Positions 55,064 to 64,000 of a stretch of 64,000 nt of DNA are shown piece after piece (the stretch's first letter is position 1; each line of letters begins with the position of its first letter). The stretch comes from Buchnera aphidicola (Macrosiphum euphorbiae). GTDB lineage: Bacteria; Pseudomonadota; Gammaproteobacteria; Enterobacterales; Enterobacteriaceae. Both the position numbers and the translations under genes were made by a program. The notes beneath the pieces are model-generated. The model made no database searches, had not been told where the DNA came from, and saw only the letters and a program-made list of their open reading frames with translations. The DNA is taken from contig NZ_CP033006.1 of assembly GCF_005237295.1 (NCBI RefSeq), positions 124,001-188,000 of the forward strand. The letters are read 5' to 3'.

Positions 55064-56527
55064 ATGACAATAAATTTACAACAATTAACAGCATTGCTAC
55101 CTTTGTTGATTATAATATTCACTGCATTAACAGTTATGTTATCTATTTCTTATAATCGAAATCATTTCTTTATTGCTGTTTTTAGTATATTAGGTTTTAT
55201 ATCTGCATTTTGTTCGCTATATTTATTGACTAAGATTGTTCCTATAGATATAACTTTTTTATTTTATATTGATAGTTATTCTATTTTATATATTGGAATG
55301 ATTATGATTTCTAGTATCTGTGCATGTATTTTTTCATATCCATGGCTACTAAAATATCCATTTAATAAAGAAGAATTTTATTTGTTAATAATAATTTCAA
55401 ATTTAGGGGCTATTTCATTAATTATATCAAATCATATGGCGGCATTTTTTATTAGTATTGAACTTATATCTTTACCAATTTTTGGTTTGATTGCTTATTC
55501 TAGTTATCAAAAATATTCTTTAGAAGCTTCGTTTAAATATATTATTTTATCTGGTATTTCATCTAGTTTTTTATTACTTGGTATTGCATGGATTTACTCT
55601 ATTTCTGGAAGTCTTGATTTTTTATCAATACATCAAGTTTTTGATATTGCCTCTAAAAATGAAAAGTTAGTAGTTTTATTTGGTATTAGTATGGTTCTTG
55701 TATCTTTATTTTTTAAATTATCAATTGTGCCATTTCATTTATGGACTCCTGATATTTATCAAGGAACGCCTACATCAGTATTATCTTTTTTTTCAACCAC
55801 TGGTAAAATTGCTGTTTTTAGTGCATTGTTACACTTTTTATCACGTATCTCTGATTTGGATAATGAAATATTATATTTTATATTATTATTAATTACTATT
55901 TCTTCTATATTAATTGGCAACTTAATGGCTCTTTTTCAGAAAAATATTAAAAGATTTTTTGGATATACATCAATATCTCAATTAGGATATCTGTTAATAG
56001 TATTATTTATATCTAAGAAGAATTATTTATTTTCTTTAGAAGCTAGTGCAATATATTTGTGTAGTTATTTATTTAGTAATATAGCATGTTTTGGTATTAT
56101 TAATTTAATTTCAAATGCAGACAAAAAAAATAATATTGATTCATCAATACATTCATATCAAGGATTATTTTGGTCACAACCACTTTTATCTGCTATATTT
56201 ACTTTATCACTGCTTTCTTTAGCAGGTATTCCAATGACTTTAGGGTTTATTGGAAAATTTTATATATTATCAATCATTACACAAGAACATTTATGGATAA
56301 TAGGTTTTTCTTTTCTGATTGGAACTGTGTTAGGTTTATATTGTTATTTAAGGATAATTTTGAATTTGTATTTAAATCAAGAAAAATTATTAAAAATAAA
56401 TTCGAATATATCTAAAAATTGGTTTTATACTCCTTCTGGGGCAGTAATATGTATTTCAGGAATAATATTGTTAATATTAGGTATATATCCGAGTCCATTA
56501 ATTAGCTTAATGAAATTAACTATATAA
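55064..56527 (+). CDS. nuoN: NADH-quinone oxidoreductase subunit N
   Basis: Third antiporter-like subunit, last gene of the operon. 487 residues (E. coli 485) with SIELISLPIFGLIAY, FKLSIVPFHLWTPDIYQGTP and FSTTGKIAVF. It starts 6 bases after nuoM. A long AT-only hairpin follows the stop. Confidence 0.98.
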   Translation: MTINLQQLTALLPLLIIIFTALTVMLSISYNRNHFFIAVFSILGFISAFCSLYLLTKIVPIDITFLFYIDSYSILYIGMIMISSICACIFSYPWLLKYPFNKEEFYLLIIISNLGAISLIISNHMAAFFISIELISLPIFGLIAYSSYQKYSLEASFKYIILSGISSSFLLLGIAWIYSISGSLDFLSIHQVFDIASKNEKLVVLFGISMVLVSLFFKLSIVPFHLWTPDIYQGTPTSVLSFFSTTGKIAVFSALLHFLSRISDLDNEILYFILLLITISSILIGNLMALFQKNIKRFFGYTSISQLGYLLIVLFISKKNYLFSLEASAIYLCSYLFSNIACFGIINLISNADKKNNIDSSIHSYQGLFWSQPLLSAIFTLSLLSLAGIPMTLGFIGKFYILSIITQEHLWIIGFSFLIGTVLGLYCYLRIILNLYLNQEKLLKINSNISKNWFYTPSGAVICISGIILLILGIYPSPLISLMKLTI

Positions 56528-57185
56528 TATTTATTTTTAAAATACATATATATATTATATTTTAAAAATTTGTACTGATAAAAAAGGGATGTTTAGTATA
56601 TACTTTTTTATGTGCTATAACTTTAGAGTATTTTTTCTTAATTTTTATGATGTTTACAATAGATAATTATATCTATAAGATAAAAAAAATATAATAATAT
56701 TTGAAATATTATTTTCTTTATAATTTTTTTTAGTTTTTTATTTCTATTATTTTTTTAATATTGTGGTATGTAGTTTTTGAAAATGAAGTCAGTCAAATTT
56801 CTAATTTAAAAATTATATTATTTTCTACTAGTTATTTATTAAAAACATTGTTTTCAATAAATAATGTTTTTATAATGTTTTGTTTTTTAACTTTTAAAAT
56901 ATTAAAAAATTTTTAAAAAATATTATTATCTTGCTGGTATATAAAAAAACTAAAATTAAATATAGACTATTAGTTTTTTAATTTTTATTGAAATAAAAAT
57001 GATATTTAAAAAATTCTTGATTGTTCTAGTTTTTATTACTTTATAATAATATTAATTATTATAACAATGACATCTATAATCAATAGTATTTCGTATAATA
57101 AAAAATATTAATATTTTTACTTAAAAATATAATTATACATAGAAATTTTCAATATTACTTCATACTAAAAGATACTAAGAGTGAT
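56528..57185. other. 658-base gap between nuoN and folC
   Basis: AT-rich. Besides the hairpin after nuoN there is a second inverted repeat of nine pairs (56841-56849 with 56863-56871). About 60 open codons run through 56730-56915 on the plus strand without a recognisable product. I see no tRNA or intact gene. Confidence 0.45.
56533..56569 (+). terminator. AT-only hairpin after nuoN
   Basis: ATTTTTAAAATA (56533-56544) pairs perfectly with 56558-56569, starting 6 bases after the nuoN stop. It contains no G-C pair and no separate T run, so it is a weak candidate for the end of the nuo transcript. Confidence 0.4.
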
Positions 57186-58421
57186 ATGCTTAATAAAAAT
57201 TATTCTTTATCTATGTGGCTTGAATATTTAGAGAAATTAGATAGAAAAACAATATATGATCTTCTCGAATTAAAATCTCTTGCAAAAAAGTTAGATGTGT
57301 TAGATTCAAAAGCTTTTATTTTTACTGTTGCAGGAACTAATGGAAAAGGAACAACTTGTGCAATGTTAGAAAGATTACTATTAAATTCAGGTTATCAAGT
57401 AGGACTATACACTTCTCCTCATCTTATAAAATTTATCGAAAGAGTTCGGGTTAATGGATTTTTTCTTAATGAAGAAGAGCATGTCTCTGCTTTTCAAAAT
57501 ATAGAATCAGAAAGAAATGGTGTTTTACTAACTTATTTTGAATTTATTACACTTGCTGCATTGATTTTATTTAAAAGATATTCATTAGATATTCTTATAT
57601 TAGAAGTAGGATTAGGAGGTAGATTAGATGCTACCAATATTTTAGATTCTGATATATCTATAATAACTAATATAGGTATAGATCATACTTCTTTGCTAGG
57701 AATAGATCGTGTAAGTATTGCACGTGAAAAATCTGGTATTTTTAGAAAAAATAAAATTTCTGTAATCGGAGAGATAAATATTCCTGAATCTATGTATCAA
57801 ATAGCTAAAGAAAAAAAAACAATATTAAAAAAAATTAATATAGATTGGTCATGGGAAAAAAAAAATTATTATTGGAATTTTTTTCATTCAGATATTAAGT
57901 TATATAATTTACCTATTACTCAAATACCATTACCAAATACAGCTATTGCATTAGCTGCTCTTTATTATTCAGGAATTAAAATTGATCAAAAAATTATAAG
58001 AGAGTCTATTTCTAATGTTCAATTATTAGGTAGATTTCAGATAATTTCTACTCATCCTTATATTATTATTGATGTAGCTCATAATCCTGATGCTGCTTTT
58101 TATTTATCTAAAAAAATAGATGAAATCAATATAAAAGGAAAAATATATGCAGTGGTAGGTATATTAAACGATAAAGATATTTCAGGTATCATCAATCCGT
58201 TAAAAAGTAAAATTCATTATTGGTTTGCTGCACCTTTAAAAACAATGCGAACTGCTACTAAAAAACAATTAAAAGATATTTTTCCAGTGTACAATACATC
58301 TGTTTTAAATGATATTAATGAAGCTTATAAAAAAGCGTTTATATTAGCAAAAAAACAAGATGCTATTATAGTTTTTGGTTCTTTTTTGACTGTTGCAGAA
58401 TTTCTTGCTTTAAATATATAA
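57186..58421 (+). CDS. folC: Dihydrofolate synthase/folylpolyglutamate synthase
   Basis: Adds glutamate to dihydropteroate and lengthens the folate polyglutamate tail. 411 residues (E. coli 422): P-loop GTNGKGTT (50-57), LYTSPHLIKFIERVRVNG, EVGLGGRLDATN, ITNIGIDHTSLLG and VAHNPDA. An in-frame A10 run lies at 57856-57865. In E. coli dedD lies between folC and cvpA; it is absent here. Confidence 0.98.
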   Translation: MLNKNYSLSMWLEYLEKLDRKTIYDLLELKSLAKKLDVLDSKAFIFTVAGTNGKGTTCAMLERLLLNSGYQVGLYTSPHLIKFIERVRVNGFFLNEEEHVSAFQNIESERNGVLLTYFEFITLAALILFKRYSLDILILEVGLGGRLDATNILDSDISIITNIGIDHTSLLGIDRVSIAREKSGIFRKNKISVIGEINIPESMYQIAKEKKTILKKINIDWSWEKKNYYWNFFHSDIKLYNLPITQIPLPNTAIALAALYYSGIKIDQKIIRESISNVQLLGRFQIISTHPYIIIDVAHNPDAAFYLSKKIDEINIKGKIYAVVGILNDKDISGIINPLKSKIHYWFAAPLKTMRTATKKQLKDIFPVYNTSVLNDINEAYKKAFILAKKQDAIIVFGSFLTVAEFLALNI

Positions 58422-58467
58422 ATGCAAGTAACATAATACATAAAAAAATATAATTTTGGAAAAATCT

Positions 58468-58934
58468 ATGTTTCTACTAGATTATATTATTATTGTAACT
58501 GTTATTGTTTCAGTTTTTTTTGGTTTATTACGTGGGCTTTATCAAGAAATATTTTCCGCTTTTTTTTGGTTTTTTAATTTTTATTTTTTTAATAAATATG
58601 ATTATTTTAGTTCTTTTTTTAAAAATGCAATTCAAAATGTTTTTTTAAAAGATAAAATTTTAATATTAGTTATGATTGTTTTTTTTTTATTATAAAATAT
58701 ATTTTAAATTTTATTATGAAAAAGATTATCAAAAAAATCAAATTTTCTTATTATAATATTATTTTAGGAGGTTTATTTGGATTATTCCGTAGTATATTTT
58801 TAATATTTTTATTTCTTTTTATTTTTAATTATTTTAACCAGAATAGTTATATATATTATATAGATCATTCTATGTTAATCTCTATTTTTTTAAAATATAA
58901 AAAGTACTTTTTATTGCTTTTAAGTTTATTTTAA
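58468..58934 (+). pseudogene. cvpA: CvpA-family membrane protein, frameshifted in a T10 run
   Basis: Inner-membrane protein of about 160 residues in E. coli, linked to colicin V production and envelope stress. Here two pieces are out of frame: the first (FLLDYIIIVTVIVSVFFGLL) runs from ATG 58468 and stops just after a T10 run at 58679-58688; the second (NIILGGLFGLFRSIFLIFLF) is open to 58934. Adding one T to the run joins them into 155 residues that align end to end with E. coli CvpA, including the GGLFGLFR stretch. It could be a fresh pseudogene, be rescued by slippage, or reflect a base-call error. purF, its usual follower, is absent. Confidence 0.85.
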
Positions 58935-58983
58935 AAACTAAGCACATTATTCGTATCAGCATAAAAAATTATAGTGTGCTTAG
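58933..58983 (-). terminator. Intrinsic terminator of prs
   Basis: CTAAGCACATTAT (58938-58950) pairs with 58971-58983 over 13 positions with one wobble. On the minus strand it leads into T5 (complement of 58933-58937). It lies 28 bases past the prs stop and also separates convergent cvpA. Confidence 0.8.
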
Positions 58984-59010
58984 AATTGCAGAAGTTTTAA
59001 TAAAGTACGT

Positions 59011-59958
59011 TTAATGTTCAAACATAGCAGAAATAGATTCTTCATTACTAATGCGTCTTATTGCTTCTGCTAACATGCCTGCCAAGGTTAGTGTTCGAAC
59101 GTTTGGTAGTAATTCAATTTTTTTTGATAATGGAATAGTATCACATACAACTACTTCATCAATAACAGAATTTTTTAAGTTTATTGATGCGTCTCCAGAA
59201 AAAACAGGGTGCGTTGCATATGCAAAAACTCTTTTTGCTCCTCTTTCTTTAAGTGCTTCTGCAGCTTTACAAAGAGTGCCTCCTGTATCTATCATATCAT
59301 CTACTAAAATACAATCACGATTAGCTACGTCTCCAATAATATGCATAATTTGAGATACATTAGCACGAGGTCTTCTTTTATCGATAATTGCCATGTCAGT
59401 ATCATAAAGTAGTTTAGCAATTGCTCTGGCTCTTACTACTCCACCAATATCAGGAGACACTACAATTGGATTTTTTAGTTCTCTTTGAAGCATGTCTTCT
59501 AAAAGAATTAAACTACCAAAAACATTATCAACAGGAACATCAAAAAAACCCTGTATCTGTTCTGCATGAAGATCTACTGTTAATACACGATCTACTCCAA
59601 TACTAGATAGAAAGTCAGCTACTACTTTTGCTGTTATAGGAACTCGTGCTGATCTAACTCTACGGTCTTGACGAGCATATCCAAAATATGGTATTACTGC
59701 AGTAATCCTGCCAGCAGATGCTCTTCTTAAAGCATCTACCATTACAACCAATTCCATTATGTTATCATTAGTAGGCGAACAAGTAGACTGAATAATAAAA
59801 ACATCCCCACCTCTTACATTCTCATTTATTTGAACACTTATTTCACCATCACTAAATCGGCCTACAGCTGCTTTTCCTAAATTAATATACAATCGATTTG
59901 CAATGAATTTTGCTAGTTTAGGAATAGAATTTCCAGAAAAAAGTTTCATATCAGGCAT
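59011..59958 (-). CDS. prs: Ribose-phosphate pyrophosphokinase
   Basis: Makes PRPP for nucleotides, histidine and tryptophan. 315 residues, as in E. coli: [41 protein letters not shown] and the PRPP loop [10 protein letters not shown]. It is highly conserved. ispE lies 105 bases upstream on the same strand. Confidence 0.99.
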   Translation of the reverse strand: MPDMKLFSGNSIPKLAKFIANRLYINLGKAAVGRFSDGEISVQINENVRGGDVFIIQSTCSPTNDNIMELVVMVDALRRASAGRITAVIPYFGYARQDRRVRSARVPITAKVVADFLSSIGVDRVLTVDLHAEQIQGFFDVPVDNVFGSLILLEDMLQRELKNPIVVSPDIGGVVRARAIAKLLYDTDMAIIDKRRPRANVSQIMHIIGDVANRDCILVDDMIDTGGTLCKAAEALKERGAKRVFAYATHPVFSGDASINLKNSVIDEVVVCDTIPLSKKIELLPNVRTLTLAGMLAEAIRRISNEESISAMFEH

Positions 59959-60063
59959 AAAGAACCTTTTTTATTTTGAATTAGTAATTTTTTACATATT
60001 TAATTGCAAAATATGTTATTTTGTTCTTTGAATAAATAGATTTATATAAAAATATTTTTTTAG

Positions 60064-60939
60064 TTAAATATATATATATTTTTTTTTATAAAGAGTTTTA
60101 TGCAATGGTGAAATATTAACACTTTTTGCTATAAATCCTTTCATATTTTTAGGCAACAAAGAAAAAATTTTTTCTGCAGATCTCTTATTATTAAATTCAG
60201 AGAAAACGCAAGAACCTGTTCCAGTCATCCGTGAAGGTGCATATGAAGATAACATGGAAATTAATTTTTTTATTTTAATAAATTTTTTTTTCGCTATATT
60301 TTCAAAATCATTGCTAAACGGTAGTGTCAATAATTCTGGAATTGATTTTTTAGGTGTATCACTTTTTAAAAATGGACTAGAAAACATCTTTCTTGTTGAA
60401 ATATGAATATAAGGATATACAACTAAATACCATTTTTCTTGTTGTATAACAGGAGATAATATATCTCCTATTCCTTCAATAATAGCTGTTTTTCCTGTAA
60501 TAAAACCAGGCACATCTGCTCCTATTTTAAGACTGAATAAGGCTAGTTCTTTTAATGTGTATTCCGTGTTCCATAATTTATTTAAAACAATTAAAGTAGT
60601 TGCAGCATTAGATGAACCTCCACCTAATCCACTTCCTGTAGGTATTTTCTTTTTTAAAATTATTTTTGCTCCATAATTAGGATTGAGTAATTTTCCATCA
60701 AATAATGCTTTTTCTTTTAGTAAATTAGCAGCAATAATGATACTATTTTTTACATTTAGAAGGTTTTTTTTTTCGCTAAACAACTGAATACAACCTGTTT
60801 TATTGGCAATGATTTTTAATGTATCACCATAATTAAGAAATTGAAATAATGTTTGTATATTATGATACCCATCTTTGCGTATGCTTGTTACATAAAGAAA
60901 TAGATTAATTTTTGCAGGAGATAACCATGTATGGATCAT
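60064..60939 (-). CDS. ispE: 4-diphosphocytidyl-2-C-methylerythritol kinase
   Basis: GHMP-family kinase of the MEP isoprenoid pathway. 291 residues (E. coli 283): SPAKINLFLYV with the catalytic lysine, ATP loop PTGSGLGGGSSNAA, IGADVPGFITG with the catalytic aspartate, and SRMTGTGSCVF. lolB, its E. coli neighbour, is absent. It diverges from prfA across 234 bases with no other feature seen. Confidence 0.98.
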   Translation of the reverse strand: MIHTWLSPAKINLFLYVTSIRKDGYHNIQTLFQFLNYGDTLKIIANKTGCIQLFSEKKNLLNVKNSIIIAANLLKEKALFDGKLLNPNYGAKIILKKKIPTGSGLGGGSSNAATTLIVLNKLWNTEYTLKELALFSLKIGADVPGFITGKTAIIEGIGDILSPVIQQEKWYLVVYPYIHISTRKMFSSPFLKSDTPKKSIPELLTLPFSNDFENIAKKKFIKIKKLISMLSSYAPSRMTGTGSCVFSEFNNKRSAEKIFSLLPKNMKGFIAKSVNISPLHKTLYKKKYIYI

Positions 60940-61173
60940 TTTAAGTTTTATTTATTAATTTAAAAATTTTTTTTATGTTAGTTTTTATTAAAATTACATG
61001 AAAAAAATTAAAATGATATACTTATTTTAGTATAGATATTTTAATTTTTATAGTTTTTAAAAATTACTAAATAAAAAAATATTTTTTTTAATTTTAATTA
61101 TATTAATAATACATTGTTTGATATTAATTAAAATTTATTTTTAAAATATTCTGATTAATAGAAGAAGGATTTT

Positions 61174-62259
61174 ATGAATAGCTCTATTTTAAATAAATTA
61201 AAATCTTTACGAAATCGTTATCAAGAAATTGAAGTCATGCTTACTCAGAAAAAGATTATCTCGGATCGAGATAACTTGAAAAGTTTATCTAAAGAATATT
61301 TAAAACTTTCTAAAATTATAAAATATTTTATTCAATGGGAACAATTAGAAGATGATATCAAGAATGTTAATATTTTATTAAATGACATAGAACTTCAAGA
61401 CATGGCTGAAGAAGAATTGTTTTTTTTTAATAAAAAAAAGAAAACATTAGAAAAAAAAATTAGTCAATTATTATTACCTAAAGATCCTAATGATAAACAT
61501 AGTTGTTTTATTGAAATTAGATCAGCAACAGGTGGAGATGAATCTTCTATTTTTGCTGGTGAATTATTTAGAATGTATTTTCGATATGCTGAATATTATT
61601 CATGGAAAGTAGAAATAATGAATGCGAGTGAAAGTGAAAAAGGAGGATTTAAGGAGATAATTATAAAAATTACAGGAAAAGGTGCATGTGGTCGTTTAAA
61701 ATTTGAATCAGGTGGTCATCGTGTGCAAAGAGTTCCAGAAACAGAATCACAAGGAAGAATTCATACATCTACTTGTACTGTTGCAGTTATGCCTGTCACT
61801 CCTGAAGCTGAAAAAGAAGAAATTAATTCTTCAGATTTAAAAATTGATACTTTTCGTTCTTCTGGTGCAGGAGGACAACACGTTAATACAACTGATTCCG
61901 CTATTAGAATTACTCATATTCCTACTGGAAATGTAGTAGAATGTCAAGATGAACGTTCACAGCATAAAAATAAAGCAAAAGCCTTATCTATTTTATCAGC
62001 ACGTATTTATGCTGCTAAATTAGAAAAAAATCATCAAGAAAAATCTTCTATGAGAAGAGTTTTGTTAGGAACGGGTGAACGATCAGATAGAAATAGAACA
62101 TATAATTTTCCTCAAAACAGAATCACAGATCATAGAATTAATTTAACTATCTATAAATTGGATGAAGTATTACAAGGAAAATTAGATTTGCTTATTGATC
62201 CAATAACTCAAGAATATCAAGCAGATATGCTTGCTTCTTTATCCCAATCAGAACTATGA
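61174..62259 (+). CDS. prfA: Peptide chain release factor 1
   Basis: Recognises UAA and UAG and triggers peptide release. 361 residues (E. coli 360). The stop-codon tripeptide is P188-E-T190 (PxT class), and the catalytic GGQ is at 233-235 in [23 protein letters not shown] precedes the ATG. hemA, upstream in E. coli, is absent. It overlaps prmC by ATGA; PrmC methylates this GGQ glutamine. Confidence 0.99.
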   Translation: MNSSILNKLKSLRNRYQEIEVMLTQKKIISDRDNLKSLSKEYLKLSKIIKYFIQWEQLEDDIKNVNILLNDIELQDMAEEELFFFNKKKKTLEKKISQLLLPKDPNDKHSCFIEIRSATGGDESSIFAGELFRMYFRYAEYYSWKVEIMNASESEKGGFKEIIIKITGKGACGRLKFESGGHRVQRVPETESQGRIHTSTCTVAVMPVTPEAEKEEINSSDLKIDTFRSSGAGGQHVNTTDSAIRITHIPTGNVVECQDERSQHKNKAKALSILSARIYAAKLEKNHQEKSSMRRVLLGTGERSDRNRTYNFPQNRITDHRINLTIYKLDEVLQGKLDLLIDPITQEYQADMLASLSQSEL

Positions 62260-63089
62260 ACATTAAAAAATGGTTAAAAAAATCTATTAAAAGATTATCT
62301 TTTGTCGATAATCCAAAATATGAAGCCGAATTTTTACTGGGTTATGTTTCAAAATGCACACGTAGTTTTATTATTAGTTCTGATGATATTGAATTGACTC
62401 AGAAACAATATGAATATTTAAATTATTTAATTTATCGTAGATCTTTAGGAGAACCTATAGCTTATATAATAAAAGAAAAAGAATTTTGGTCTTTGTCTTT
62501 ATGTGTTTCATATGATACTCTTATTCCAAGACCTGATACAGAAATTTTAGTCGAACAAGTATTGTCTAAAATTAAGAGTAATTCTGTTTTAATTCTTGAT
62601 TTAGGTACTGGATGCGGAGCTATTTCTCTAGCTTTAGCAAGTACATGCTCTGATTGGAACATTATTGGTATTGATAAATCGGAAAAAGCTCTTACAATAG
62701 CCAGAATTAATGCAGATAAACTAAATATTAAAAATGTGACTTTTTTTTGTAGTAATTGGTTTTCAAATATAAATCACAAATTTAATATTATTGTAAGTAA
62801 TCCACCATATATTAGTAAGAAAGAAATAATATTTTTTAAAAAAGATATTTTTTTTGAGCCGTTTGATGCTTTGATATCTGGTAATAATGGATTATCAGAT
62901 ATTAAAAATATAGTAAAGAACGCAAAAAATTATTTATTTCATGGAGGTTGGTTATTAATAGAGCATGGATGGAAACAAAAATTACAAGTACAATATTTAT
63001 TCAGAAAATATAATTTTGTTGAAATAGAATCTTATAAAGATTATGGAGGAAATGATCGTGTGACAATCGGTAAAAAATATGATAAATAA
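62256..63089 (+). CDS. prmC: Release factor glutamine methyltransferase
   Basis: Methylates the glutamine of GGQ in RF1 and RF2. 277 residues, as in E. coli: N-terminal helical domain, SAM motif DLGTGCG (115-121) and substrate-binding NPPY (182-185). The ATG overlaps the prfA stop, so enzyme and substrate are co-translated. sirB2, between prmC and sirB1 in E. coli, is absent. Confidence 0.98.
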   Translation: MNIKKWLKKSIKRLSFVDNPKYEAEFLLGYVSKCTRSFIISSDDIELTQKQYEYLNYLIYRRSLGEPIAYIIKEKEFWSLSLCVSYDTLIPRPDTEILVEQVLSKIKSNSVLILDLGTGCGAISLALASTCSDWNIIGIDKSEKALTIARINADKLNIKNVTFFCSNWFSNINHKFNIIVSNPPYISKKEIIFFKKDIFFEPFDALISGNNGLSDIKNIVKNAKNYLFHGGWLLIEHGWKQKLQVQYLFRKYNFVEIESYKDYGGNDRVTIGKKYDK

Positions 63090-63250
63090 AATTTTATAAT
63101 ATTTTAAAAGTTTTATAAAATAAAAAAATGTTTTATTAACAATAATAAAAAAAAATGTTATATTTTAATATAAAATATATTAATTATATATAAAATTATA
63201 CCATTTAAATTTGTTTACTAATTTAAAAAAATATTACTATTACTAATAAT

Positions 63251-64000
63251 ATGAAAGCGATTTCTAATATTGATTTTTCTAAATTATCACTTTTTGAATC
63301 TATTATTATTGCTTCTCAAGCTATTCGAGAAGATTTTCCTTCAGATCGTGTTTTATCTGAATTAAAAAGTAGAATAAAAGAAGCCGAATCTTACATTTCA
63401 TCTGAAAATGAACCTAATCGACAATTAGAAAAATTGTTGGAATTATTTTATGTTCACTGGAATTTTGGTGGCGCAAGTGGTGTTTATAATCTTTCAGATG
63501 CACTATGGATTGATAATGTTCTTAAAACACGAAAAGGTACTGCAGTATCCTTAGGTATTCTTTTCTTACATATTGCTCAGGAATTAAAATTGCCATTAAA
63601 TCCTGTTGTATTTCCTACTCAACTTATTTTAAGAGCAGATTGGATTAATAAGAAAAAATGGCTTATTAACCCTTTTAATGGAGAGATATTAGATCAACAT
63701 ACATTAGAAGTCTGGTTAAAAGGCAATATTAGTCCTACAGCAGAATTATATGAAAATGATTTGTATAAATCTGAATCTATTACTGTTATTCGAAAAATGT
63801 TAGATACATTAAAATCTGCATTAATGGAAGAAAAAAAAATGGAATTAGCATTAAATGTTACTAATTTATTACTTAAAATTGATCCAAATGATCCATATGA
63901 AATTCGTGATAGAGGCTTAATATATGCACAATTAGAATGCAATCATGTTGCTTTAACAGATTTAATCTATTTTGTAGAACATTGTCCCGAAGATCCAATT
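63251..64000 (+). CDS. sirB1: SirB1/YchA-family protein, 3' end outside window
   Basis: From ATG 63251 the frame is open for 250 codons to the window edge; E. coli SirB1 has 269, so only the last 20 or so are missing. Matching stretches include AIREDFPSD, GVYNLSDALWIDNVLK, RKGTAVSLGILFL, INPFNGEILDQH, VWLKGNISPTAELYENDL and the TPR-like DPNDPYEIRDRGLIYAQLE. It belongs to a transglutaminase-like family of unestablished function. It lies 161 bases after prmC, in the order seen in E. coli. Confidence 0.95.
   Translation, partial: MKAISNIDFSKLSLFESIIIASQAIREDFPSDRVLSELKSRIKEAESYISSENEPNRQLEKLLELFYVHWNFGGASGVYNLSDALWIDNVLKTRKGTAVSLGILFLHIAQELKLPLNPVVFPTQLILRADWINKKKWLINPFNGEILDQHTLEVWLKGNISPTAELYENDLYKSESITVIRKMLDTLKSALMEEKKMELALNVTNLLLKIDPNDPYEIRDRGLIYAQLECNHVALTDLIYFVEHCPEDPI

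Noticed and set aside
56841-56871. Nine-pair inverted repeat as the nuo terminator
   Set aside because: It lies over 300 bases past nuoN and is nearly all A and T; the hairpin directly after the stop is a better candidate.

Overview
The window is a very AT-rich, gene-dense stretch of a reduced gammaproteobacterial chromosome. Gene content, gene order (thrS-infC-rpmI-rplT-pheST-ihfA; carAB-dapB-ispH-lspA-ileS-ribF/rpsT; dnaKJ; nuoA-N; prs-ispE/prfA-prmC-sirB1) and near-E. coli protein lengths all point to the aphid endosymbiont Buchnera aphidicola. I cannot name the strain. There are no tRNA or rRNA genes, insertion sequences, prophages or CRISPR arrays that I can see. Amino acid comparisons were made from memory of the E. 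coli proteins, not by running an alignment.

Layout. 1-7.2 kb: the end of nth, a PriA with ruined helicase motifs, tyrS, a lone sufA-type gene, ydiK and aroH, closed by a strong terminator. 7.3-14.4 kb: the thrS-infC-rpmI-rplT-pheS-pheT-ihfA translation cluster. 14.4-15.5 kb: a gene-free gap with a possible decayed gene. 15.5-22.1 kb: tgt-yajC, glyQS (minus strand), nfo-rplY. 22.1-26.7 kb: yabI, surA-ksgA-apaH, folA. 26.8-37.5 kb: a minus-strand block carB, carA, dapB, ispH, lspA, ileS, ribF. 37.7-41.2 kb: rpsT, dnaJ, dnaK. 41.5-56.5 kb: the complete 13-gene complex I operon nuoA-N, with nuoC and nuoD fused. 57.2-64 kb: folC, a frameshifted cvpA, prs, ispE, prfA-prmC and the start of sirB1.

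How the genes work together. Much of the window is translation machinery: five aminoacyl-tRNA synthetases, IF3, L35, L20, L25, S20, RF1 and its methyltransferase, and rRNA/tRNA modification. The nutritional role of the symbiont shows in aroH (entry to aromatic amino acids), carAB (arginine and pyrimidines) and dapB (lysine). Complex I provides aerobic NADH oxidation. DnaK/DnaJ keep an almost E. coli-like heat-shock promoter.

The main points of interest are signs of genome decay and its tolerance rather than a new system. PriA has lost its ATPase/helicase motifs but kept all eight zinc cysteines. ThrRS and PheRS have lost their editing residues while IleRS kept them. nuoE and cvpA are each out of frame by one base at an A9 and a T10 run, which could be rescued by slippage. 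Unusual start codons matching E. coli remain in infC (ATT), rpsT (TTG) and carA (TTG).
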